Source: Siphonodentalium dalli
Lineage: Eukaryota > Mollusca > Scaphopoda > Gadilida > Siphonodentaliidae
Assembly: GCA_032622095.1 (NCBI GenBank)
Contig: CP136062.1
Span: 56,525,849-56,589,848 of the forward strand
Length of the DNA: 64,000 bases
Direction: 5' to 3'
Shown: piece after piece, positions 1 through 13,500 of the stretch
Position numbering within the stretch: position 1 is the stretch's first letter
How the letters are laid out: every line of letters begins with the position of its first letter
Translations under genes and position numbers: made by a program
Notes under the pieces: generated by a model
The model's database searches: none
Told to the model about the DNA's origin: nothing
The model's input: only the letters and a program-made list of their open reading frames with translations

Positions 1-1324
1 GGAGAGTTCTAGAGACGTAATTTAATTCTGATACAGGATAATCGTCGGTATGGAGAGTTCTAGAGACGTAATTTAATTCTGATACAGGATAATCGTCGGT
101 ATGGAGAGTTCTAGAGACGTAATTTAATTCTGATACAGGATAATCGTCGGTATGGAGAGTTCTAGAGACGTAATTTAATTCTGATACAGGATAATCGTCG
201 GTATGGAGAGTTCTAGAGACGTAATTTAATTCTGATACAGGATAATCGTCGGTATGGAGAGTTCTAGAGATGTAATTTAATTCTGATATAGGATAATCGT
301 CGGTATGGAGAGTTCTAGAGATGTAATTTAATTCTGATATAGGATAATCGTCGGTATGGAGAGTTCTAGAGACGTAATTTAATTCTGATATACGATAATC
401 GTCGGTATGGAGAGTTCTAGAGATGTAATTTAATTCTGATACAGGATAATCGTCGGTATGGAGAGTTCTAGAGACGTAATTTAATTCTGATATAGGATAA
501 TCGTCGGTATGGAGAGTTCTAGAGATGTAATTTAATTCTGATACAGGATAATCGTCGGTATGGAGAGTTCTAGAGACGTAATTTAATTCTGATATAGGAT
601 AATCGTCGGTATGGAGAGTTCTAGAGATGTAATTTAATTCTGATACAGGATAATCGTCGGTATGGAGAGTTCTAGAGACGTAATTTAATTCTGATATAGG
701 ATAATCGTCGGTATGGAGAGTTCTAGAGACGTAATTTAATTCTGATACAGGATAATCGTCGGTATGGAGAGTTCTAGAGATGTAATTTAATTCTGATATA
801 GGATAATCGTCGGTATGGAGAGTTCTAGAGACGTAATTTAATTCTGATACAGGATAATCGTCGGTATGGAGAGTTCTAGAGATGTAATTTAATTCTGATA
901 TAGGATAATCGTCGGTATGGAGAGTTCTAGAGACGTAATTTAATTCTGATATAGGATAATCGTCGGTATGGAGAGTTCTAGAGATGTAATTTAATTCTGA
1001 TACAGGATAATCGTCGGTATGGAGAGTTCTAGAGACGTAATTTAATTCTGATATAGGATAATCGTCGGTATGGAGAGTTCTAGAGACGTAATTTAATTCT
1101 GATACAGGATAATCGTCGGTATGGAGAGTTCTAGAGATGTAATTTAATTCTGATACAGGATAATCGTCGGTATGGAGAGTTCTAGAGACGTAATTTAATT
1201 CTGATATAGGATAATCGTCGGTATGGAGAGTTCTAGAGATGTAATTTAATTCTGATACAGGATAATCGTCGGTATGGAGAGTTCTAGAGACGTAATTTAA
1301 TTCTGATATAGGATAATCGTCGGT
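1..1324. repeat. 51-bp minisatellite, about 26 copies, with alternating variants
   Basis: The unit begins 'ggagagttctagagacgtaa' and is 51 bp long. About 26 head-to-tail copies are almost identical. Two C/T sites vary within the unit. Copies 1-5 are C,C; after that the pattern is mostly C,T alternating with T,C, giving a 102-bp dimer. The array lies in the intron after exon L and ends about 75 bp from it. It continues off the left edge. Confidence 0.97.
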
Positions 1325-1398
1325 TTTTCAAAGAGACTGCAGTGTACATCGTTAAACCTGAATGGGTGAGTCCACAAAGTGTGAATGGGTATATTTAC

Positions 1399-1500
1399 CT
1401 CTATAGAACTGCTTCCAACCAGCATTTTCATCCAGCCAGGAATCTTAAAGTCGTCGTACTTCAGAAAGAGCACCCGCTTTCTGTTTTCACAATAAAATAA
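1399..1500 (-). CDS. TIR gene exon L (residues 518-551, TIR 2)
   Basis: The acceptor is 'attttctcttcacag' and the donor 'gtaaatatac'; 102 nt, phase 0 on both sides. It encodes LFYCENRKRVLFLKYDDFKI followed by PGWMKMLVGSSSIE, the equivalent of the 'KSILPI' strand. A second AG lies 22-23 bases into the exon, but using it breaks the frame. The next exon is off the left edge, beyond the minisatellite. Confidence 0.75.
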
Positions 1501-4500
1501 CTGTGAAGAGAAAATAAGATTATTGAAGACTATCTCTCTTATCATACAACATTTATAGTAATGCCCTAAATAATCGACTCCTTAACCACAGCAGAATTAT
1601 GGGTAATTTTTCAGGATTTAGTCGGAAATATGGCTTGTTGCCATTCATCGAAAAGCTATCACTGAGAGCTTTACTTATTACCAGTGGCCTACATGTGGTT
1701 TCATTTCATAATTAATTGTGCTTTTTAAATAAAAAGCATGTCGTATAATAAACCTGTTATCGCTGCAATTAATTGATCTGGGCTTCACATCACGTCTCGT
1801 TGAAGAGGTCACTGATCATGGATCAAACTCGAAGCCTATGGTGGCTTGTTTGATCCAGCGATCTGACCTATTCAACTCGACGTGACACTTTGCCCAGATC
1901 AGTTCACTGTGGCGATAACATGTAAATATCAATGCCAGCATATAAAATAATAGATATGAATTAGGGTGTCTCATAGATGAATAGAATTATGAATAGAAAG
2001 GGATATACCATGCAGTTCAGTGTGTAACGTACCTTTGAGGGGAATGTAGACAAACCAGGGGCCATAACTCAGGTGATCAAAATTGGACAAATCTGGTTTA
2101 AAAAAATGATCATGACATTGTTGTGAAAGATCCATATATGTATATCAAATATGAATGTAATCAGTTGACATTCAAGTTATCACGCTAACGGCCATTAAAT
2201 TGCTATAAATGGAATAAGGGTCATAACTCATGACAGGAGCTTCCAGAGATATTGCGAAAACCCTGTGCCAATGCATACTCTTATATATACGGAATACATT
2301 GACCTTGTAAGCCAGTGCATTCTCTTATATATGCGAGGATCCCTATGGGAAACCCGCATATATAAGAGACTGCACAGGATCTTTAATGCTGCACCAGCAC
2401 ATCTTCTGTCATGAACCTCATGGAAGGGTTAAAATGATATAGTACAAACCTGTTGTTTGCATGTTGTTGATTTTGAGAATGACGTAGAGATGACAGCTAA
2501 AATGACGCTTGCTTCATCAGCCTTCTCCTGGAACAATTGTTTCTCTTTGACATCTCGACTGTCATCGTCACCGTTCATTTCAAACTGACTAAACACTAAA
2601 ATAAAGAAATAGTTCACATAAGACCAAAGAAAACAATTTGGTTCGGGTTTCCTTACCGACCTAATATTAAACTTACCCTAAAGTTTTCATCATGATTTTC
2701 AAGATTTGTTTTATAAACAAGAGCATCGCTAGGGAATGGCAAAATAGGCCCTTGGTAATTTCAACAAAGGGTCATAACTCTTGTGACAATTGGCGTGCGG
2801 AACCCAAATTAAAACTTGACCTGTATTTTTGGCTAGTAAACTCACATGCCAAATTTCATTCCATTCAGTACAGACTTACTAAAGTTATCATCCGGAAACG
2901 AAAAAAGCAAACGACTAGACAAACGGATGGCTTGACAGACAAATAATATATAATATAATATGTCCCAAGGATCAGATTGAAGTTCCCCAGTTGAAGTTGG
3001 TGAAATTCACCCATTAGTCACCTCGATTATGCATTTTATATTCTGCAATTAGAGGATATGAAAACCGAACAGAAGTAACTAAAAACAATGTTATTTTGAT
3101 ACTTTACATACTTCCCAGAAGATGAGGCCTAATCAGAATGAGGTCACCAGAGGGTGAATTTGGCCATGCTAGCCTGCTGTGCAGGATAGCATCACTAAAT
3201 TCACCTTCCGGGAACCTCATTCTGCAAATGACAGACACGCTATTACTTGGCTTTCCAGATATTCAACTTTCTTAGGTCTAAAAAACACTGCATTACCCAC
3301 AAAGGTGGCAGGTCGCTGAGGTATCTTAATTCAATAGATGTCTTAGTCAGGCCTAAGGATACAGCGATTAGAAGTTAATATTTACATACACATAGAGGTG
3401 AATGCACTTAACATTCTATAATTAGTCGAAAGCTGTGTTCTATATTGTGCTAAATTTAGCAAACCACTATACTTGTATAATATCATGCTACATTTAGCAC
3501 ACTGCTATACCAAACTAGCATGTAAAAAGATATGAACAGAAGCAACAATCTCGAAAACATATATACATATATGTGTCCACCAATTTACTAAGGCATGTCC
3601 CAAATGAAATTAAAACATTACTGTGATCATATTTTTTCACAGGAACGACGTCAACTTGTGTCTGTCATTTGCAGAATGAGGTCCCCAGAGGGTGAATTTA
3701 GTGACGCTATACCGCATAGTGGGCTAGCATCACTAAATTCACCCTCTGGGGACCTCATTCTGCTTAGGCCTCATCTTCTGGGAAGTATCTATGGTATCAA
3801 ATTAACATTGTTTTTAGTTACGTTTTCCCTTCTGGAAAGTTTCTATATCCCCTAATTTGCAGAAGATAAAATCCGTAATCGAGGCGCCCAATGGGTGAAC
3901 ATCACCAACTTCAACTGGGGAACTTCAATCTGATCCTAGGTCTACCATAGCAGTTGAGGGCCTAAGCAGAATGAGGTCCCCAGAGGGTGAATTTAGTGAT
4001 GCTAGCCTGCTATGCGGGGAAGCGTCACTAAATTCACCCGCTGGGGACCTCATTCTGCAAATGACAGACACGCTATTTGCAGGCTTGCGTATATGTGTCC
4101 TCCAATTTACTAAGCCGTGTCCAAATGAAATTAAAACATTACTTTGAAAAAAAATTCATACGAACGACGTCAATCCGCTAAGTGGCAATATTTGGCTGAA
4201 TTCACATTGTAATACAGTTTCGGGTTTTCGTGCATTCAAAACAAAACCCAAATACTGCGCGTTTTGGTTTATTGAACTTGATTTCAACACATTTTTGTTA
4301 CGATTGTGTTTCTCTTAAACTGTTTATCGGTAAGTTGATAATCCTAGGGTGTATTTGTTCTCAGTAAAACAAGTTGCACATACTTTCTTTTAATGTCTTA
4401 TGAACTCAATTTGAACAGTCCAGCAATTGGGTCATGTTGATAGGATACGGTTATGTAGTATGCAAGCTACAAGTTTGAATTTTCGGTGAAATATAATAAA

Positions 4501-7500
4501 TAGAGCATGTCTTGTCATTGACTACGTGGGTCTAGTGCCCAGTGGGGTGGCTATAGTTCGCTCCACTTCGTCGTCATGAACTATTCCCACCCCACTGGGC
4601 ACTATACCCTTGTATCGTCAACTTCAAGCCATACTCGAGCCACTTATTAATAGTGCCACAATTCTATAAAACATGACTGGACAAATATTTAAAGACATAT
4701 TATGTACTTGCTCGGGTGCGTGAAACTAATAAAATAGTACTCATGTGCTATGCCGACTGTGGGAATGTAGCATTCTACTAAACATCACTGAAAATCTCAA
4801 AGAAATGGACCATACCACTACATAGATATCACCATCTGAACTACGCTTCATTGTAAATATTTACATCTCGATTCGGGATGCAACAATTGGCAATAAACTA
4901 ACGCAAATGATTTCGCATTCAAGAGTCAATGCATTGAATTAATATATAAGAATGACTATCTGTGCTGTAAATTTGGATTAATATTCATAAAAATAACTAC
5001 TTTGAGCAAGATTATTCTCCATTTCTATTTGAATACCCAATCGGAGTGTTTCACATCACTTTAATGTGAAGTTTCGATTAAACTTTGGACTAAATGGAAA
5101 TTAATCAGTTTGATATATGTGCCAAGTTTAACAAAATTGACCAGAAAATGAACAAGACAGTCAATGACTGTGGGGTCGCTCACCAGACTGCAAAGACTGA
5201 TAAGACTGGGACTCTGGAGACCACAACAGTCAGAACTTTTCATAATCACTTTAAAAGAAGTAGATATCTAAAGAGTTAAATCTAAAACAAAAAATTTGGA
5301 GTTATGTCCCTGGCCCCGCCCACATTTGACCCAGTGACCTGATTTGAACAAATCTGAACCCCAGTCACCCAAGGATCCTTCATACCAAATATGAACCCAT
5401 ATAGCCTGATGGTATTTGAGAAGAAGTCACTTTAAGAATACTATGGAGGGAAAGAGTTATGGCCCTGGCTTCGCAACTATTTCAAGTAAACTCATTTGAA
5501 CAAATCTGAATGTGAGTCACCTAGGGAACATTCACACCAAATATGAAACCATTCGGTCTTATTGTTCTGAAGATGTTTAAAAGAATTACTATGGTGGGAA
5601 AGAGTTATGGCCCTGGCTTCGCAACTATTTGACCCAGTGACCGCATTTGAACAAATCTGAATGAGAATCACCTAGGGAACATCCACACCAAATATGAACC
5701 CATTTGGTCTTATGGTTCCAGAGGAGAAGATGTTCAAATAATTGTTGTCGGACGGATGGACGGACAGACGATAGACGGACGAGGAGCACAGGTAGGGTGG
5801 CTGTTTGATAATTAAATCTCTTATCTCCGCCCCTATTTGAACAAACGTGAATCCCCATCTATGAGATCCATTCATTTGGTAATTTCAGACATTAGATTTT
5901 AAGAGTTGAACTGAACTGATTTTCCTAAAATGACCCCAAATCTGAAAAAATCTAAACCCAGTCACCGAAGGACCATCCATACCAAACATAATCTAAATAG
6001 TCCAGATGGTTCTTGAGAAGAAATTGTTTTAAGAATTACTATGGAAGGAAAGAGTTATGGCCCTGACTTCTCACATATTTGACCTGATGAACTCATTTGA
6101 ACAAATCTGAATGTGAGTCACCTGGGGAACATCCACACCTAAATATATAAACCCATTTGGTCTTTAATATGTATCTGGAGAAGAAAACAATTGATGGACG
6201 GATAGAGACATAATGACAGATGGATGGATGGGAGAACAGTCTGACATAGAGACTGACAAATTCAATCCAATATACCCCCCAAGTTTTCTTTGCAAAATCA
6301 GGGTATAATGAGTTCAACTGGATACTGGTGGTTAAGAACATAATATTCGAACAGACAAGCGTGAACATAGTGTCTGACATTTGCAGAATGAGGTCCCCAA
6401 AGGGTGAATTTAATGACACAATCCTGCAATGCGGGCTAGCATCACCAAATTCACCCTCTGGGGACCTCATTCTGTGTATGCCTCAACTGCTATGGGAGAC
6501 ATAGCATTAGATTGAAGTTCTCCAGTTAAAGTTGGTGATGTGCACCCATTGGGCACCTCAATTATGCATTTTATATTCACAAATTAGGGGATATAGAAAC
6601 TAAACAGAAGGGCTAAAGTAAGTAAAAATGTCAATTTAAGTGCCTATATACTTCCCAGAAGATGAGGCCTAAGCAGAATGAGGACCCTGGCTAGTGTATT
6701 TGGTGATGCTAGACTGCTGTGCAGGGTAGCATAACTAAATTCACCCTCTGGGGACCTCATTCTGCAAATGCCAGATAGAAGACAAATTTAATCCAATATA
6801 TACCCCCCCCCCCCCCCCCCCCCCATTTTTCTTTGAATATTAGTCGTATGATTTCATCCGGATAAGTGGTGATTAAAACAATAATATGAAATGGCCAAAC
6901 CTGAATTTAGTATGTCTGACATTTGCAGAATTAGGTCCCAAAAATGTGGATTTAATGACAATATTCTGTAAGGCAGGCTAGCATCACCAAATTCATCCTC
7001 AATCTGATTAGGCCTCAATGGCCAATAAAACCAAGGAACAGATTGAAGTCCTACAGTTGAAGTTGGTGATACACACCCATTGAGCACCTCAATTATGCAT
7101 TTTATCTTCTGCAAATTAAGGGGACATTGAAACTGAACAGGTGGAAAAAGTGACTAAATCAAACTGTCAATTTGATACTTAGGATACTTCCAAGAAGATG
7201 AGGACTAAGCAGAATTAGGTCCCTGGCAGGTGTATTTGGTGATGCTAGCATGCTGTATGGAATAGCAACACTAAATTCACCATCTGGGGACCTCACTATG
7301 TAAATGTCAGACACACTATTTCCAGACTTGAAGAAATCAAAGCCATTCACAGTATCATTGAATGTCAGTCATTAAATTGCTACAGATATGTTTAGATTAG
7401 AATAATACATGTCATCTGGCCAGTTTATATAATTAATGACCTGTACCTTTACAGATATATATGCCTCTGTGGTGAGAAGAGGTATTAAATTGAGAGGTGA

Positions 7501-10500
7501 TATGGCTTGGAAGGGATGTTGGTTGATGGCAGGGTTGGGCCTGGGCCATATGGGAGGGGGTGGGTGGGGGAGGGTGGAATGTTTCCATAATTTCATTAAA
7601 GAGTAAAGTTTCATAACTCTGCAGATGTTATATATAATGGTGTCACTTTTTTTCAAATTTTAAAAAAAGTTTTAAAAAACATTGTCCCAGAAGATGAGGC
7701 ATAAGCAGAATAAGGTAATTGAGGTGTATTTGGTGATGCTAGCCTGTTGTATGGGTTAGCAACACTAAATTCACCATCTGGGGACTTCATTCTGCAAATG
7801 TCAGACACACTATGTCCAGGCTTGGAGAAATGAACAATGGACTATTCCTTGTAGACTCTGGTAGTTGTTTAGCTAATGTCATGTCTTGTAATGACAGATG
7901 ATAAACTGGTCTGAAGCAAGCAGTATTCAGCAAGAGGATCCGGTGACCACACTATGATAAATTGGCTTTTTCAATAATACAGGCTAGAGTGTCCTCTTAA
8001 AAATTAATAGTGCATAGCAAAGGGGTGTGAATTATAAAGGGCCATAACTCTGTTAAAATATATCGGATCAAACCCATATTTTAACTTGATCTGTATATAA
8101 GTGTCAAAAATTCATATACCAAATGTGGTGTTGATCAGATGAAAAATGTTTGAGTAATCCTGTCTTGGATGAATTCTATATCAATACAAGAGTGGAAGGG
8201 GTTAAATAAACAATACCAAAATCCATACAGATGAAGAACATGCTAAGAAAAATCTAGGTAAGAAATATGAGGCTGTGATGTGTCCTAAACAAAAATTAAA
8301 GGTCAAAATGCAAAAATTAAATTTTTTGTTTTTAAAGTTATGTCCCTGGCTCTGCCCCTATTTGACCCAGTGACCCCATTTGAACAAATCTGAACCCCAG
8401 TCACCCAAGGTATCTCTGTACCAAATATAAGCTAAATCGACCAAATATTTTTTTAGAAGAAGTCATTGTAAGAATCACTATGAGTTATGGCCCTGGTTTC
8501 TCAACTAATTGACCGGGTGACCTCATTTGAACAAATCTGAACACCAGTCACCCAAGGACTCTCCATACCAAATATTAGCTAAATTGGCCCAATGGTTATG
8601 GACAAGAAGTTGTTGTAAGAATTACTATGGAGGAATAGAGTTATGGCCCTTGTTTCGCAACTATTTGACCCAGTGACCTCATTTGAACAAATCTGAATGA
8701 GAGTCACCTAGGGAACATACACACCAAATATGAACCAATTCGGTATGATGGTTTAAGAGGAGAAGATGTTTTTAAAAAAGTTGACGGACGGACAGACGGA
8801 CAGACAGACGCACGGACGGACAGACGGACGGACGGACGACGGACGAGGAGTGATGACTATAGCTCCACCGGAGACTTTGTCTCAGGTGAGCTAAAAACTA
8901 CAGCCTCGGACAAAGTTACGGACAGATGGACGAGGGTCATTACTATAGTCCTTGACAGTATGTCTGGGACAATAATCAACTCACCACATTCCTGTGACAT
9001 GGGTGTGGTTAGCAAATCGTTATCCCACGTGCTCACCTCATTGGTCAGCCATACCTCATAGTCGTGTTTCTGTAACCATTGTCTCAAATTTCCACCCTAA
9101 AAATAATTCGGGTTACACTGTATTTGTAATATGACCTTGGTTTAACCCTTTCTATACTAAATGGATTCTCCCAGTCAGTTAACAAGACAGTCAATGACTG
9201 TGGAGATGATCACCAGACTGTAAAGACTGAGAAGACTAGGATTCCGAAAACCATAAGAGTTAGTACTTGTCAAAATCACTTAAAAACAAGTAGTCCTAAA
9301 GAGGGACGTAGCCTAGAGGATCTCCGTTAAGCAGTGGGGTGTCCACTTTGAAATTTTCAACTACATGGCCCTGATCCCCCACCCCACATAGTCCATAGTC
9401 TGCTCCCTTCCAAATGAAGCAAACACACTCCCAAGGAAGGATGGACGGATGGACGACGGACGAGGAGTGATGACTATAGCTCCACCAGAGAGTTCGTCTC
9501 AGGTGAGCTAAAAAGTGTACATCGGAATAGTCTATTATTGATTTGCAGGAATGCACAGGTAATATAATGAGATGACAGAAAATAAAAGTGCAGAATGAGT
9601 CATATTTATTGGAGGAAAATGTTCAGATAATAAGATAAAAAAAAAAACAACTTATGGTCGTTTGTTGAACTCATTATCTGAACATTTCCTATTAGACCGG
9701 CCCCCAGATGAGGGTAGTGTCACACGAAAGGGTAGAAATTTTGGCGCTATCTCCAATTATCCTTGACCCATGGGGGTTCCAAAACTGAGGTATCCAGGGC
9801 GGAGCAGGTGGAAAATATATTTTTTTGACCTTTTTAGTGTTTTTGACCTGCAAATTTCAGTATAATCAGGAAAACCAATAAAATAAGACAAATTTAGAAT
9901 AAAATATACCTGAATATCAGATATTTATTCTACCTGGGTTCCTTAACATTAATGATGTACAAAAAATGAAATTCTCCAACAATTTTGTGAAAAATTCACG
10001 AAAATGCCAAAAAAAATGAATAAATTCCAGTGCTTTTTCAAAAAAGTTTACCAGAAGATTTCCTATAAAATTTTCATTTTTTGGTATAAAGCTCTCATTG
10101 GTACATTAAAATTTTCAGCATTTTATACCTGATTTAATAATATCAACATCACAAGCAATAATATCCAACAAGCCAAGATATTTAAAAAAACTTAACCCAC
10201 CCCCCTAAAACTGATTTTCTATCTGAAAATACCTGTCAAGTCAGAATAGCCCGTTTTCGTTCCATTTTGTTAACAATTCAGAGTTTTATCATATATCATG
10301 GAAATAGCATGTATCTGAGGAGCTTTATGTTATGGTAGAGTCTATTTTGTTTAAAGTTTTGATTTTTATTGGGGTAAATTAGCTAAAATTCTAATTATTT
10401 TTAAGTGAAAATTTTTTGAAAAATTCCCATGACTGTCAGTTTTATGGATACAGCTGCACAACATGCACCACAATAAGCATAAATTCATCCCAAATATCAG

Positions 10501-13500
10501 CCATAAAATGCTATAATCATGTACCAGACCAGAATTAAGAAATAAAGTAAAACTTAACCCTACCCCAAGATAGTTTCTCAATGCTTTCAATTGTATGCTA
10601 TACTAAATTCGAAAGGTCGTTCATACTAGTTGATAGAATTCATATAATAAATTGCAATAGTTCTGCCCACAGATTATGCAATCTCATCTGCACTGTCACT
10701 GTCAATTTCATCAAATGTGATGGATCAGGCAGTAGAATTTCTGTGCAACATCTTACGGGAAGAATGGTTCAAACAACTCAGGCTGCCTATCGGCCGTCCA
10801 TCCATGAATTGCTACACCGGGAGTGGTTGATTTGGCAATGGTTGCAAGTCTCCACTGTTTTGCTATCATGTTTGCTCGTTTTGAGTGTAGAATTAAAGAT
10901 TTCTCTAATGGTGGAAGTGCAGAAAGATCAACTACCTTTTGCTGATTCTCGAACTTCTGCTGGAACATTACCCACCTAGTTTAATTCACTTTTCTCGAAT
11001 GTGGACCATACATGTATATGACACATGTTAACTTCTTGATTGTATTAAGCGTGTCACTGTTCAAAACCCAATTTGTTCCTAAATAAGCCATGACTTCAAT
11101 ATATCTTGATGGTCTTTCCAGCAACTTCCAGCAGGTGTTTTTTTCTTTTTCGAAACAACAATGAAAGGTAATTATTACCTGTGAACAGTGTGAAGGAATG
11201 GAACCCAACAAGTGCATTCTTCTGTAATATTTGGCTGCCAAAATGTGGAAATGGTAGATATTGACCCAGCGTGTCCCGCAATCGCTTACAAGTTTTGGTT
11301 GATGTAAATTGGCTATTCTGCCTTCTATACATTGAACAATAACATGTCTGATGCACCTTAGTTAATTTTTACTGTTTTCACCACTGACATTACCAGAAAT
11401 ATTAGATTTTTCTCTCACAAACTTGACATAAATAACGGCACAAAAATTTTCACGTAAAATGTAAATATGTTTGGTATGAAAGAAGTTTATTTTTGTTTTG
11501 ATCTACCTTAAATGTGTCACACTAAATGTGTTTATAAACCAAATTACTCAAAATGGCTTCCAAAATGGCAACCATTTTTTACATATATCCCAGACATTAT
11601 TCCCTGCGTTTCAGAAAATGTAGCAAATTGTGACTCACTTGGTTATTATACATGTTAGGTAATCAACTGACAACTAAATTTTCTATTGTGGTTATCCTAT
11701 TTCCTTATGGGGCATAACAAATTAATTTTAAAGTTGCCTTATTTGTTATTTGTTTTTTCCCCGAGAATCTCTTTTTGGATACTGGCTATATTTTTTTAAT
11801 AAATGGGCAGAACTTTGAAATGGAACTGAAATAAATCATAATCTGTGGCTATTCTGGTCTATTTAATAGGATAAAAAAAAATGGTCAAAATGATTCATGG
11901 TGGAGGTCAAGATGGCAACCAGGGAGTTACTGTGTGGTCATAGGTGAGGTGAATATGTATCAAGGGAGTTATTGTATGATCATGAATGATGTGAATAGGT
12001 GTACATGATTAGCTATCTGGTCATGAATGGGGTGGCCATGGTGAGATGTATAGGTATGCAATGAGTGAGTGTATGGCCAATTGGCCATGTGTGAGGTTAA
12101 TATGTATACAGGGAGTGACTGTATGGTTGTATGGTTATGACTACCCAGTACAGGTGTACACAATGTGACTCAATGGGCATTTCTGTGGTTTATGTAAATA
12201 ACGAGAGTACCTACATGGTCATATGTGTGTGTATGTACATATGGAGTGACTGTATGGTCATTGTTGGTATATAGATGTGTACCTTGTGTGGCTGTATTGT
12301 CATAGGTAGGTGTATATGTATATATGTGTTGTCTGTATGATCATGGGTGGGGTGAATGGATAAATAGATGTGCAGCTATGTGTATAGGTGTACATGGAAT
12401 GGCAGTAGTTATAATGTGTATATGTACCTGATGTATGCTGAATGGTCATTGATGAGCATGTGGATGGTCATGTGTGGATGCATATGTATATATCGAGTGG
12501 CTATATGACTATTGACATGGCAAATATGTATACAGTGAATGAAACTATGGCCAATAGTGAGGTGAATATGTTTTCAGGGAGTGACTGTATGGCCAATGGT
12601 GAGGTGAACAGGTATACAAGGAGTGACTGTATGGTCATGAATGTGGTGAATAGGGATACAGGGAGTGACTATATGGTCATGGGTCAGGTGTAGAAGTATA
12701 CATGGTGTGGCTGCATGGCTGTATGGTCATGTGTAGGGTGTACGGGTATACACAAGTGTGGCTGTATGGCTATGGAGAATTATGTGTACAAAGTGAGTGG
12801 CTATATCGCCATTAGTGAGGTGCATATGTTTACCTGGAGTGATTCTATGGTCATGGTTGGGGGTATATGTATATCTTGCTGTGGCTATTTTGCCATGGGT
12901 TTGGTGAACATGTATACAACGAGTGACGTATGACCAATGGTGAGGTGGATAGGTATACAATGATTGACTGGATAATCATGAATGTGTTGAATAGGTACAC
13001 AGGGGGTGACTTTACGGTCATAGTGTGCCTGCATGGTGACTCATGGTTGTATGGACATGTGTGGGGTGTACATGTATACACGAGTGTGGATATATATGGT
13101 CATGGGTGAGGGGTACGTATATAAAGCGAGTGGCTATATGGCCAAAGGTGAGATGCATATGTATACATGGAGTGACTCTATGGTCATGGATGGGGTGTAT
13201 ATGTATATCTTGAATGGCTATTTTGGCCATGGCAAATAGGCATACAGGGAGTGACCGTATGGCCAATGGAGAGATGAATAGGTATACAAGGATTGACTTA
13301 TGATCATGAAAGTGGTGAATAGGTATACAGGGAGTGAATATATGGTCATGGGTCAGGTGTATGTGTATATAGTGAGTGACTATCTTGTCATTTGTGTGGT
13401 GTTTATGCGTATCTATATGGAGTGACTGTATGTTACTGGGTTGGTTGTACATGTGTACCTTGGGTTGCTATTGCTTTCCACAATAACTCAATGATATAGT

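Noticed and set aside
1-1324. CRISPR-like array
   Set aside because: The 51-bp units are directly tandem with no unique spacers, and the DNA is eukaryotic.
8979-9096. Longer version of exon J using donor 'gtgagttg'
   Set aside because: It would leave phase 1, and joining to exon K gives GTT TGA, an immediate stop; the donor at 9037 keeps the frame.
12442-13452. Long open frames in the foldback loop (both strands)
   Set aside because: They translate a degenerate 45-50 bp repeat that is poor in stops; all peptides are periodic and unlike proteins.
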